Shown: positions 53,121 to 64,000 of the stretch, one piece after another
Layout of the letters: the number at the start of each line of letters is the position of its first letter
Position numbering within the stretch: the first letter of the stretch is position 1
NCBI GenBank assembly: GCA_036429605.1
Contig: CM071590.1
Coordinates: forward strand, 6,076,001-6,140,000
DNA from: Cladobotryum mycophilum
Taxonomy: Eukaryota > Ascomycota > Sordariomycetes > Hypocreales > Hypocreaceae
Direction of reading: 5' to 3'
Length of the DNA: 64,000 bases
Notes under the pieces: model-generated
Seen by the model: the letters and a program-made list of their open reading frames with translations, nothing else
Told to the model about the DNA's origin: nothing
Database searches by the model: none
Translations under genes and position numbers: made by a program

Positions 53121-54680
53121 ATGGGTGACATCCGATTCGACGCTACCACCTCCAAGGCTGCCCTTGTTGAGCTCCTGGAGCAGTTCATGAACAACCAAAA
53201 GTCTGGCCTCCAGTCAGACTACGATGAGCTCAAGGACGTGGAGACCGTGTCCTCCGGGGGCCAGCAGATCCACCCCAACTCTCCTCCCCAGAATGTGAGA
53301 GTTGGAGCCGTCAACCCATGGGCTCTGGCTGAGGCGATGCTTGGCCGCAAGATTGACAGACTGTCAACCACCTCGGCCAAGATCCTCGCCAACGTCTTGC
53401 AGACTGATTACGATGAGCTCTTTGACATGAAGTACGACTCTGTTCTGTATGCTGGATTGAAGCTCGACAACAAGGAGAGAAAGGCGGAGAGACTCAATGA
53501 GAATGAGATGAAGCTCCTGAAGGAGAGCGATCTCGAGACCCCCGATCTCTCCTGGGTCCGACACATGGATGATCTCCAGAAGATTGGCTTCAAGGATATG
53601 GGCCACGCCCGTGTCAAGTCTGCTCACATGCAGAATGGCAAGCTCTGCCTCATCCTCGATGCCGAGCAGATCGCAAGAACCGTCTCCAACCACCAGGTGA
53701 CCAAGTCTCTCAACGAGCTCATCACCCCCTTCCGTATCCAGAAGGGTCAGTGGTCGCCACCAAACAGCAACTGGCGCGACATGTACGACTTCTTCTTCCA
53801 GAGGCTCAGCGGCCGCGTCATCAATGACATCTCCACCTTCCGAATCAACGAGGAGATGCCCTCCTTCCATGCCTTTGACGACCCCGTCCAGGGCTGCACC
53901 AGCAACAGCTGGCTCATCTCGGCCCTGTTCTCCGTCTTCTGGTCCGACCCCGCCTGCATCAACCGCGCCACCCGCGTCTTCCAGGACAAGGACGAGAAGA
54001 AGCGCCTCTCCATCAAGTTCTTCGACAAGGGCGGCCACAACAATAACAAGACCGACACCATTGATGTCAACTACGAGATCCCCATGGTCAACTCCAACAA
54101 CGAGCCCCTGTACTGCCGCTCCAGCGACGGTGCCGACATCTGGCCATCCCTGTACGAGAAGGCCTTTGCCAAGTGGATCACCGGAGGCAACTCCCAGCAC
54201 CCCGACATCACCCAGACCCACAGCGGTGACCCTGTCAAGGCCATGGCCCAGATCAACGGCCGCCAGCCCTTCTACTTCCAGTGCGACAAGCACAATGCCT
54301 ATGATCTCCTTGGCGTTGTCCGCACCAACTGCGTCAACTTCAAGACCATCAACCCCATGACTTGCTGGACCTTTGCCACCGGCAACATGTTCAAGGGCAG
54401 CAACCTGGTTGCCAACCATGCCTACTCCATCCTCGGCTACACCATGATTGGCGATGTCCAGTACATCGTCCTCCGCAACCCATGGGGTGTCACCGAGCCC
54501 AATGGCCTGACCGGCACTCCGGGTCTTATCACCCACATCAGCCCCAACGTCTGGTACCCCGCTTCCATGGTCGACCAGGGCGGTGTCTTCGCCATGGAGC
54601 CCCACGCCTTCAAGGAGTGCTTCGCCTGGATGGGTGTCGCCAAGCAGGAGAACAACAACAACCACCACGACGAGTTCTAA
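53121..54680 (+). CDS. Calpain-like protein with Ser in place of the catalytic Cys
   Basis: A single exon of 519 residues; the ATG has context catcATGG. The C-terminal 270 residues resemble the C2 (calpain) protease core: SFHAFDDPVQGCTSNSWLIS (249-268), then DIWPSLYEKAFAKW, the His motif NHAYSILGY (H433) and the Asn motif LRNPWG (N453). In calpains the first motif reads QGxxGDCWxL; here the Cys position is Ser263 (AGC, 53907-53909) and the preceding Asp is Asn262. Asn and His remain, so the fold is probably kept but thiol protease activity should be lost. The first 240 residues (helical, charged) have no domain I know. Codons end almost always in C or G in the core, a sign of high expression, and the TATA box and leader agree. 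It may be a pseudoprotease acting by binding. Confidence 0.8.
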   Translation: MGDIRFDATTSKAALVELLEQFMNNQKSGLQSDYDELKDVETVSSGGQQIHPNSPPQNVRVGAVNPWALAEAMLGRKIDRLSTTSAKILANVLQTDYDELFDMKYDSVLYAGLKLDNKERKAERLNENEMKLLKESDLETPDLSWVRHMDDLQKIGFKDMGHARVKSAHMQNGKLCLILDAEQIARTVSNHQVTKSLNELITPFRIQKGQWSPPNSNWRDMYDFFFQRLSGRVINDISTFRINEEMPSFHAFDDPVQGCTSNSWLISALFSVFWSDPACINRATRVFQDKDEKKRLSIKFFDKGGHNNNKTDTIDVNYEIPMVNSNNEPLYCRSSDGADIWPSLYEKAFAKWITGGNSQHPDITQTHSGDPVKAMAQINGRQPFYFQCDKHNAYDLLGVVRTNCVNFKTINPMTCWTFATGNMFKGSNLVANHAYSILGYTMIGDVQYIVLRNPWGVTEPNGLTGTPGLITHISPNVWYPASMVDQGGVFAMEPHAFKECFAWMGVAKQENNNNHHDEF

Positions 54681-55011
54681 GTTGGTTGCAGCAACAAAAA
54701 AGCATGATCCCCCCTTTTTACATTCGATCGCTCTTTTACTCCCAAAAATGTTACCTGCAATGATGCAGTGTCATTCTTATTAAGCAATTTCCTTTGTCCA
54801 CCGGATTGGTAAGGGATTGAGGGGGGTCAAAGGCTATAGGGATCCATGTACAATGGTCAAGTTGGAAAGTTGGGAACAGATTGCAAAAGATTAGTTGGAT
54901 AGTTTGGTAGTCTTAATTCGACGTGGTTTTATTTACATTGATTTGTCCAATACCGTGATGCTTCTTGAGATGTGATCGCTTCCGCAAATTGATGGGCTAC
55001 TATTAAATAGT
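54681..55011. other. Spacer between calpain-like and GHKL-HET genes
   Basis: Convergent 3' regions with T-rich sequence near 54715-54735. No gene seen. Confidence 0.5.
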
Positions 55012-58000
55012 CTAGGTGATCAAGATCTCCACGTCCGCAAATGTTTTCACTGGAGAGTGTTCATAATACATGATTCCATAAACGTATGCTTCTCCCAGCA
55101 GCTCAAAATACTTTGTGTCCGATACTCTTCGTAGTAGAAAGGGTACATTAGCTCCATGTGGCACGAATATGCAGTCACCAGGCCGGGTTCCTCCGGGCAC
55201 AATGCCTGCATAACCTTTCCTGGTCAGACACGCCTCTGCGTTAGGGACTCTAGTCAAGAATTTGGCAACCATCTGCCAGTATGTATCAATCTGATGCCTG
55301 ATCTCGATGGGCTGGGTCTGGCTGTTTTGCGCATCCTGGCTAGGACTGGTAGCGTTGAATTCTTCTGCCAGCACCACCAGCTGTTTCTCCGTCAAACCTC
55401 CCTCTTGTGAAAATTCGGCATCTCCAATAAGCATTCTGTAGAGAACATCATCTTGCAAATGCTTTCCGTGGCCGGTGTAGAAGCTTGAATGAGTTACATA
55501 CTGCCGAAGGATCTTCATGATATTGCCAAAATTGTTCCCTGATCCTGTGGGTCCAAGCTGTATGGGCAGGCTGCTTTCAATGGTGTCAAACATTCTGCCG
55601 GTTATGGCAAGAGTCGGGAAGGTCTCCGGATACATCACAACCGCCCTTGGGGAAAGTGATGCGCCAGCGCTGAATCCAGCCTTCTGTCGTGTTCCCATCG
55701 CTTTCCATGTGGAGATCGTAGGTGCATAGTGTGACTTGTTACCATGATTCATCAAGTCAGGGATCCACGATTTGAACCAGCTCCCCTTTGATGTCCCAGC
55801 TCTGTATAGGAGCTCAAATACCTGGCCCCTTCTCACAAACTCTGCTGCGTACCTCGCAAGAATGTCCTCATCATCTGATTCATAATCTGGTAGAAACGGG
55901 CCGTCATTGATGCTTGTATCGGATGCTAGGTTTAGCAGCGCGAAGAGCCTGTCTCTTGGCTTTGAAGTCTTGGTGTAAAAGAACATGTCGACTAGTGTCA
56001 GGAAACGGAGCTTGCTTCGTCCTTGGGATGAATCCTCAGAGACGCCCCTTAAGGCTTGTCTAGTACGATTCAGTGCATAAGCAGGATCTGAGTAATGGTA
56101 ACTGCGTAGACTGTGGCGTTCGTATCTGTTTTGACGGTGCTGCGCGTGCTCTTCAAAAGCCAAAAGTCCATTCATGAAGTCATCCCACTCAATGTTACTC
56201 TCACCATGCATGATAGTTGCCTGTGATCCAAAGGCCACTTCTTGGATAGCCCGGGTGCGCGTAAACCAAGAGTGCTGCAAAAATTCACTGATGTGTTCCC
56301 CATCCAGCTCATCAACCCCCATGGATCTTGTTGGTGAGGACTTGCCATACCTGGAACCAAGTCGTGTGCGATACTTATGCAACGACTGGATGGCCCCCGA
56401 ATCCTCGTTCATATTGCTACCCATCCAGATAATCACACGTTCAGCTATCTGGTAGATTGATCCCATCAGACGAACTTGCATGTTTTTCTCGACTCTGTCC
56501 TTCTGGTTTATACATAACCCATCAGCCCACAAAAGAACCGTAACGCCATCACTTCGAAGTCGTCGGAAGCAAGTCCATAGTGATTCGGTAATGGGAATTT
56601 CCACACCGTTTAGCACGAATTTGAATGGAGAAAGCTTTGTTGGTTTAGGACCCCGGGCGTAAGAGATGGCCCAGAAGCTGGCGGGTGAGCTGTTCGAATC
56701 TATTGACTTTATAACGAGCTCTCCTTTTAGCGGCGCATGTAGGTCTTTATTAAGTTCGAGCCGAAGAAGACGTATTTGCCCCATGTTGACTTTGAGATTC
56801 TGGTATAATTGTTCTGGTTCCGATGCGATGTCATTTGAACATTGATCAATTTGCATCGCAGAGGCGGCGAGGGAGACGTTCCCTAGATAGGAACTTGCAG
56901 GTTCGAGAGAAATGAGCCCCTGTTGATGGAGCCTCCATGGATCCGCGTACAATGCTATTCCGGGGTCTGTTTGAACGTTGTAAACACGTGCTAGTATGTA
57001 GATATTGCTGGCACATGTATTCGTGCTCAGAGTCATAGCTTTTGCCTAGATATAAATTCCTGTTAGACCAAATTCTCACATCGGTGGTGTATGCTCTACC
57101 TTTTTGTACTGCACACTAGACATGGCAAAGGGTGACTCTAATCCTTCGACTGTCGTGCACACTTGTATATGAAACGTGCAAACTTCGTGCAGTGATTCAG
57201 CTGGTATCTGATACCGATCGATGACAGCCTTTCTCAGCTTTCCGCGGGTCTCCGTTATCTTGAAAGTTGAACAGTCGCCATGCTCTGCCATATCCTCGAA
57301 TGGCCTGTGTCCACTGCGCGAGCGCATGCTGCTCGTCCAATGTTCATCCGGACGATAGATGTCTGAACCGAGGATAGAGTCCAGTAGCCGAGATACCTGC
57401 AAGGTAATTCGAGGTAAGAATTCTGCATTATGCGGACAATCATTTGATCAATACTTACATAGAGCTCTCCGTAGAAGCGCGTTTGTTCAAAGCCCTCTTC
57501 TTGGGAGATGGTCGGTGATGAGCCATCCGTCGCTTCACTCGCGCAATACCTTGGCGAATGCGAGGCTTCAAAGTCATCAAACAAGGTCGCAGCACCGTTT
57601 TTCATCGCCGACCAAACACTGTTCCCCTGGTAGACTTCATAATCTTGCAGCATGTTGCATCAGCTGAATGTAACCAATCGGGGGTCATGGTTCCTAACTT
57701 ACCAAGATCATCCTGCTCGGATGCAATTAGTGTATCGGGACAATCACTACGATCCTCAACATCCCCGCTGCTCCCTGCCGAAAGAAGAGATAAAGGCTCA
57801 TAGGGCGTAATCGTTTCGGTAGCTGATATGGCCTGGCTAGCTGGTGTCAGGCGATTGAGCTTTTGCAGCGCTCTTTGCGGCCAGATATGCTCAATTGTAT
57901 CCCCCCTCTATCGCGCTGCAGAGTGTTGTATACTCCCAATTCTAGCTGTGCTCTCAAATCGGCATCTTGTCCAGTAACTGAAGATACCGACCTGCTCCAA

Positions 58001-61000
58001 TTTGCAACGCTATTAAGCCTACGGCTATTCAACTGTAGCTCAGGTGCACCATTGAGCCCACCAGTAGTCTCATTCTCGGCCGCATATTCCATCTCCTTTC
58101 GTACTTTAGGAGCTTTAACCGGCATCCTGTGAGACCCTTGAAGAAATTAGCGGGCAAAAGATCTAGATGCAATTACTCAATACACTTACATGTGGTATCA
58201 CGACTTTTCCGACCTCTTTCTTCCAAGTGAGAATCTATGTCAGCCATGATGAGTTTGTGATTACTCTGAGCTAGGATTTGAGTAACAAGACGGGAATCTT
58301 GGTTGTTGGAAATGCCGCAAAAGTTGCTAAGCAAATGTGAAAGCTCAATTGGGCAATAGCCTGAGATGAGAAGGTCGTCATCTGCGACGACATACAGAGT
58401 GAGCATCTCATCCCTCATCTCACTCGTAACCCGACTCTCTACGGCATTGCTGTGGATAATATTCTCTCCAACTTTGAGATTCCAGCGTATCAGGATCTGA
58501 CTGGATTTGAACACTCGTATTGTCTGCAGCTGTTTGAGTTTGAGGTCATGGGCCTCGGGCCCCAGTTCCAATGGAATCAATCTACACATGGTCAGATTAA
58601 CTGTGACTTGCAACCGACAGGAAATAGGAATACACTAACGATGCCAAGTAAGATGCCTTTGCCTGAAGCATCTTTGCGTAACTCTTGTGTTCGTAGATCA
58701 CAGTGGGATCAGCTGACGTTCCAACAAGAAGACCTGATATTATTCGAGAGTCTAGGTTGAAATGAATGCACAGCTCTTTCATACTTCTGAATTCGTCATC
58801 AGAGAAAACGGTCAAGTCTATTTGCCCCAGAAACGCCTCCTGGTAGTTGATTGTGTCCGGAATGCACCAAAAGTCAGAAATTGCCCTGAGTGCTATCCCC
58901 CGCACCGGATCCCTTTGGATGCACTGGAAACATGCGACATTTGGAGAAATCGGGTACAGGCTTCGTATCAGCGCTTTGAGTCCCCAGGTACGCGGAGATC
59001 TGTTGAAGAACGGACTGGACATGGCCGATATCGTCAGGTTCCAGGTGAGATGCCTCGATCTGTAGTGCTGCAAGGCCAGCATTTGGGATCTGCAAGATCA
59101 CGCGAAAAAGCTGACTTCTAGTTTCATAAAAGTCAGCCAACCTTGGTACATGCCTAAGGCTTCGCGGACCGTCCCAGACCACTGCGTCGTAGCTCATCCA
59201 CCTGCCTTGACTGATACCAAGTCGGTGGGGAATGTAGATGGAATCGCTTTCCATGAGACATTTCCTACATATATACGATTAGCCCACATCTTGTATAGTT
59301 GCTTCAGGTTACTTCGCACGTCACCATGTCTTTCGCCTCACCCAAAGCGAACTTTTCCAAGTGTGCGTATAGCTTCTGGGCAACATTGTGCTCTATATGG
59401 GTACCACGAATGCGTCGCAAGTAGTCGACAAAAAGCTGTGCCCTGGGATTCACAAACACGCCGAAAATCTCAAGGAAGTCCCAACTGGAGTCTTGAGGAT
59501 CCGAAATGCACAGAAATCTATCCGGTTCAACAATCGGTCCGAAATCTCCACGGGCCCCAAGCTCTACAGATTGGCCGGTGGACTGGCAGATCCGACACGA
59601 TTCCGGAGGGCAATCACAACGTGCAACTGAGCCCGTTGCGCATAGCATGAGCATGCTCTCCCTTGGAAGATAGGTTTCCCAAAGCATTCGAACTACCTTG
59701 GTGCCTGATGCACTGTGACACGGGACCATGGTGTCCGAGACTTGGTGCCGCAGCTTCTCTCGGTCAGAACTCGAAAGAACCTGTGCTGTATGCTGACCTT
59801 CGACTAATACCTGATGGGATTGGGCAGAATCTTTGAAGAAGGTAGAATAAAAGGACCAGTTGTGTCGCAATGCATTGAGCGCCATCATAGGATTGTTTGT
59901 CAGAGTAGCCACAAAATCGGGATGTAGACTGGGAATATCTTCGGTCCATTCGATCACTCGTAGCCAAGACACGAAGCCTACTGATTCCATAAGCCACTCA
60001 TACCCGCGCGGGAGGTTTTGAAATGAACGCATATAGAGCGGATCCAAGAAGTGCAACATTAAACCTGAATTCTGTGATATAAATTTCGCGGAGTACATTT
60101 TGCTGGTTGGAATGTACATCTCAGACATCTGGCGCTTTTCTCCATCTTCACATGCGCACCAAAGATTGGGGATAAACAGTCTTTGCCGTTGCCAGCCTCC
60201 TTTGTAGAGAAACAGCAGATGAGATACCATATCATCCGTTGTTAAAGAATGAAAAGTCTTGTTGAACATCTCTTCTTCATGCTGGGCTATGATGAGCTCA
60301 CACAATGTGTTTGCCGTGCCATCCTTTGCTCCAAGTTTTGTGAGTAGTCTTGAGTGGGGGTATTCTCCTTTACGCGACCGTGAATCCTATAGGCGCCTGT
60401 GATGCCCTTTGGAAGCTTCAGTATGCCATTCGAAAAATACAGCGATCCAAAATTGGATGGAACCCATTGATGCCCTCTTTCTGGCGGGTCCGCAAGTGGG
60501 AACAGGGCTAGGCGTAAAATCCTGTCTGGATTTCTCCAGAAATTCTGGAGAAGAAGCTCACATACTTGGTTATGCCACGAATCTGGTTTATTAGCAAACT
60601 CGGAACTGCACTCTGAAATGAAGACTTCCAGATCCACCAAGAACGACTCGAAGCTCAGCATCTGGACGCCAAGATGCTCCAAAATATCGGTGGCGGCAAC
60701 GGGATACCCATCAGATATGAGGTTGTGCCGTGAATGAGATGTAGGAAGCAACGGGAGCCCATCTGCACCCTTCAATGAAGGTGGCAGGATTCTCAGTTGG
60801 CGTGGACGAAGAAGATTCCCATGAACGTCTTCAAGAATACTTTTCTTGGAACATATTTTGATGATTTGTGCCGGCAGATCCCTGAATATATCACTCTCAA
60901 GTTCACCAAGTGGCAACAGCAGTGGCCAGTCAAACCACAGACTCAAATGCTGGTCTCGGAAATGCATAATGGCCTCCACCAAGGCGTAAGGAATGCGGGA

Positions 61001-62278
61001 CACCAACGCCTTGTTCCATGCAATTGGCTTCATATCTTCTCTGTTTGAGACGAGCACAAAGTCCGAATGGACGACAAACTACGCGTGTACCACATCAGTC
61101 ATATAAAACACAATAAATAGGAGAAGTTCTATACAGACCTTGAAGCCGTAATTCCTAACAGGCAAGTATGCATACAGCTTGGTGGTTGGGATCGATGAGC
61201 TCCGGGATAGCCCTTGGGGAAAGACGAGAACAATCTCAGATGTTGTGCGATCCAATCTTTCCGAGGTCCTCGGGAGTTGAGAAACAGGATAACGAAAAAC
61301 AACATGCGGCTCAGCTACTTTATCACGGTAAACTTTTGTGCTGGTCAATATCCTTGGCTCTCCTGAGATCTTGTCAGCTCGTAGAGTCCTTTGCCAACTT
61401 GAAGATCCGAAAATCCTGCTCATCCAGGCACCACCATCATTCACGCCGATCTCAACGTGTTTGACTCGAGATAAGAACAAAAGATCCATTGAATCAAGTT
61501 CTCTCATACCACGTACAACCTCTTCGGAGCTTATCATGCTCATGTCTTCAGGTCGTTCGGTGGAATCGGGAAGCTTGAGCAGAATTGAAGTGAATCCCTC
61601 CGATGCCATGCTCTCCCCTGGAGGATCTTCATCCCAAATGGGGCGAATTCTCCCCAGAGGTCCGTTTCTGTCAAAGCGGAACGAGTAATAGCCAGACGTA
61701 ACCCAGACCGAAGTGGCGATCATGAAGACGGTCTTGAAGCCAATTCCCTTCTCGCCAATCAACCTGTGGCCATCAGCATCCTGCGTCCCCTTCTTGGAGC
61801 CCATGGCCATATGACATATCGAATTGACATTGTCCTTGGAAAACCCAACTTCGTTGGATTCAAAGAGAAGAAGTCGGTCATGAAAACGAATGTTCACTTT
61901 TGGTGTCCTGGCGTCGTAACGACTGTCATCCGCATTTTGGAGCAGTTCGTATAAGACACGAAACACATTGCTGTTCTGCCCATCACTTAACCTGTAGTGG
62001 GGCCATCAGAACTTGTTTTCTTGGGTGCAAGTAAACTGCAAGGGGAAATCAGAATGTACGCACTCTTTCAGCATGCCTTGAAACTCGACATCTTCAAGAC
62101 GAGGTTTCTGGCTTTGCCGAATCTCTTCTATGTGGTTGATGGCTTCTTGTCGGCTTTGTGGGAACCGGGACTCTGCCAGTCTCGCGTTTGAACGCGCCCG
62201 TGTGTTGTTGTTGTTGGCGTGCTCCACGTCATCTGATGCTGGCCATCCATCGACTGTATGTTGCTCCGGGTTAGGCAT
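55012..62278 (-). CDS. GHKL (NO VEIN/sacsin-like) ATPase fused to a C-terminal HET domain
   Basis: Nine exons: complement(62064..62278, 61139..61991, 59320..61078, 58640..59264, 58190..58581, 57703..58136, 57459..57643, 57100..57396, 55012..57045); introns 53-72 bp; about 2264 residues. The N-terminus has an Hsp90-like ATP-binding fold: VLYELLQNADDSRY (N box), NEVGFSKDNVNSICHMAMGS and LIGEKGIGFKTVF. NO VEIN-like segments follow (NYGFKFVVHSDFVLVSNRED, SIYIPHRLGISQGRWMSYDA, YILARVYNVQTDPGIALYAD). Exon 9 continues in frame into a HET domain (ASFWAISYARGPKP, LLWADGLCINQKD, IYQIAERVIIWMG). Three frame slips are needed, each in a G/C run: 60356-60360 (one short), 58897-58901 (one long), 57901-57906 (one short). 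Exon 4's upstream donor (GTGCGA) is unusual. ATP-driven control of HET signalling is my inference. A split at the exon 8-9 intron into two genes is the main alternative. Confidence 0.75.
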
Positions 62279-63050
62279 CTTTGCTGAGGAATTATGTGTA
62301 GAAAAGTGGAGAATCCTGGAACTCTGTCGCCTTTATTCTCATTTCGCTTGCGCCCCCGGAGTTTTCCGCGTGCTGCTTTGTTCGAGGATATACTTGTAAT
62401 AACGGTGGGATGAAGCCAGGCAATGTTGGGCGCGGAAATACATACAGGCCTCACACTCGTGCATGGGACACGAATATTCTCACGTCTGATTCGTTGGTGA
62501 TTGCCGTGCACAATAATGGAGGACTTATGCAAGAGGCTCCACAAATCGACTTGTCCAGATTGCGTGTTTGCGAATACGATCCTGCATCAGGGGGTGCCCG
62601 GCCCCTGTAAGTGGGTTGACGATTGGTTGCGCAATGTTTGTCTTTATGGCCTAATGCTGGGTCAAGCCTCCTCAATCAATCGTGAATTAATACAATCATG
62701 GTTACATGGAATGTTGGAAAAGTACTTGGATTTTTGCAAGTCAGGTGTTTTCTTTGTTGTGCCAGGTGTCTATGATGAATGCATAACCTGGAGCATAGTA
62801 GAAGAGGTTTGCAGGACTAACGGGTGGGACAGCCGGTGAGTAGAGCCTGCAGCAACCCCCTACTTATTGTCCACGCGATTCTCGGTCATCTAGCCCTTTA
62901 AAGACGATCGCATCGTACTGTTGTGGAGAGGACAAGCCTAGGGGGATGCCTTTTGTCAATTGCTTTACCTCATACCCATGTTCATTTTTGCAATTAATTA
63001 ATAAGTGCTACTACTGTGATTAAATGACCGACAGGCCTCATCGCAGGGTC
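62279..63050. other. Spacer upstream of the GHKL-HET gene
   Basis: Promoter of the GHKL-HET gene and the 3' side of the GNAT pseudogene. A plus-strand frame at 62501-62839 lacks an ATG start and a known domain, so I do not call it. Confidence 0.45.
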
Positions 63051-63610
63051 TCACAGCTTCATCCGCTCTCGGCCCTGTCCGTCAAAATTTCCACGTTGCA
63101 GCCACGCCTCCAGCCTTTGCCTCAATTGTGGCCATTCATCATCCGTCAGACTAAACCAGGTCGTGTCTCTACGTTTGCCGTCGACAATCATGTGTTTTCT
63201 ATGCGGATCAAATACATTGCCTCAGATGATTTGCGTGACTGCTTCAGCTCATCGCCCATCATCGCCCAGCCGACATCGATTCTCCGGTGTTCTGGGGAGA
63301 ATGCCTGGAAACTGAAGATTCCTGCAGGCTCGGATGACGCATCTTTCGCAGGGCCCGAGAGCACCGCCTAGAACATAGGATCTTTGGAGGCGGACCATTC
63401 TATGATAGTGGCATCACAGTCTTCTCGTCGAGGGAAGCCCTTGAAGGGCATGTATTGCCATCTCCACTAGTTCTCTGGTCCGCCAACGTGTCGGTAGAGA
63501 GATGCCGAGTGCTCAGGACGTAATGGTATCAGCGAGACGTAGCGACCGTGAAGGGGAACATGGATGCAGGGTGGCCCCTTGGCGGCTTCTGTTACTATTA
63601 GAGAAGTCAT
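63051..63610 (-). pseudogene. RimL-like GNAT acetyltransferase pseudogene with internal deletion
   Basis: Read from ATG 63610 on the minus strand: VPLHGRYVSLIPLRPEHSAS, then LYRHVGGPEN, WQYMPFKGF, DPMF, AVLSG, GIFSFQAFSPEHRRIDVGWA and LKQSRKSSEAMYLIR. This is the order of RimL-type GNAT enzymes that acetylate protein N-termini or small amines. In-frame stops are TAG 63467-63469 (after GGPEN) and TAG 63368-63370 (after DPMF). After SEAMYLIR the reading jumps frame directly to HRKHMIVDGKRRDTTWFSLT and DDEWPQLRQRLEAWL, which normally comes some 45 residues later, so the acetyl-CoA binding part is deleted at about 63200. The end is TGA at 63051-63053. The gene is clearly dead. It is unrelated in sequence to the GNAT pseudogene at 1451-2267. 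Confidence 0.85.
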
Positions 63611-64000
63611 TTCAATCTCCGTTTTTCATTGATTTCAAGACGGATGAGAGAAAAATCTGCATCCTATTCGGTGGCAATCTCACCTATGTCATTAACATAC
63701 AGATACGTCTACCTCTTAAATGTTTCACACCTCCTGAGTTTGTCCCTGTTAGTGCCAACTACTTTAATTATCTAATACCTATCTACCCTATAATCCAGAA
63801 ATTTGTTAATATTTATGGGTAATAATCCATGATCTGAACCCAGTCGGGTCACGTTATGTGGAATATTCAAGAGATAGACTGTATTCCATGAAACATCTCG
63901 CCTTTGCCTGTCTTGGCATGTTCTGGAAGGCAAGAAAAGCTACCATCCTAGCAAGAATTGGAAAATACGGGGCTACTCTATTGCTCAGCGTGATTTTTGT
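63611..64000. other. AT-rich right end of window
   Basis: Former promoter side of the GNAT pseudogene and beyond. AT-rich, no gene recognised; a feature continuing past the window cannot be judged. Confidence 0.45.

Noticed and set aside
53364..54668. 434-codon open frame antisense to the calpain-like gene
   Set aside because: It is a shadow of the strongly biased codons of the plus-strand gene (rich in Val, Gly, Glu, Leu), with no domain.
62501..62839. 112-codon frame (KYLDFCKSGVFFVVPGVYDE)
   Set aside because: It needs a non-ATG start and matches no family I recognise.

Overview
This window is from the nuclear genome of a filamentous ascomycete (Pezizomycotina, probably a sordariomycete; the class is my inference). 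The evidence is short spliceosomal introns (about 53-165 bp) with GTAAGT/GTATGT-type donors and CTAAC/CTGAC branch sites just before the acceptor. Fungus-specific families also point this way: the Argonaute chaperone subunit Arb1, an ENA-type Na+/K+ ATPase, a family-8-like metallothionein, HET-domain proteins, a Zn2Cys6 factor and a DHA1 transporter. One transcription-factor pseudogene carries mutations of the kind made by repeat-induced point mutation (RIP).

Left part (1-28 kb) is mostly conserved housekeeping: the 3' end of an ankyrin-repeat gene, a decayed GNAT acetyltransferase, the splicing helicase Prp22, a PMP3-type membrane proteolipid with a long tail, Arb1, inositol polyphosphate multikinase (Ipk2/Arg82 type), the pre-mRNA 3'-end factor Clp1, and an ENA cation ATPase. 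A 25-residue metallothionein of three exons and an intron-containing tRNA-Lys(CUU) follow. Spacers are long and rich in simple repeats.

A gene-poor stretch of about 7 kb (28.2-35.4 kb) separates this from an accessory region (35-64 kb). That region holds a HET-domain gene and a tandem duplication containing two NTF2-like genes. It continues with a four-exon gene of unknown function, a secreted Ser/Thr-rich PAN/Apple-like protein, a RIP-damaged Zn2Cys6 regulator beside an intact DHA1 transporter, and a calpain-like protein whose catalytic Cys is Ser. The last large gene spans about 7.3 kb and nine exons; I assemble it as a NO VEIN/sacsin-like GHKL ATPase fused to a C-terminal HET domain. A RimL-like GNAT pseudogene ends the window.

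The best candidate for something little described is this GHKL ATPase-HET protein (55012-62278), because it joins an Hsp90-like ATPase module to a fungal incompatibility/cell-death domain. An important caveat applies to the whole window: most frameshifts I found (ankyrin gene, first GNAT, ENA ATPase, GHKL-HET gene) lie in runs of G or C and are cured by changing the run by one base. Consensus sequencing error is therefore a serious alternative to real gene decay. The two nonsense changes in the Zn2Cys6 gene and the stop codons in the two GNAT genes cannot be explained that way.
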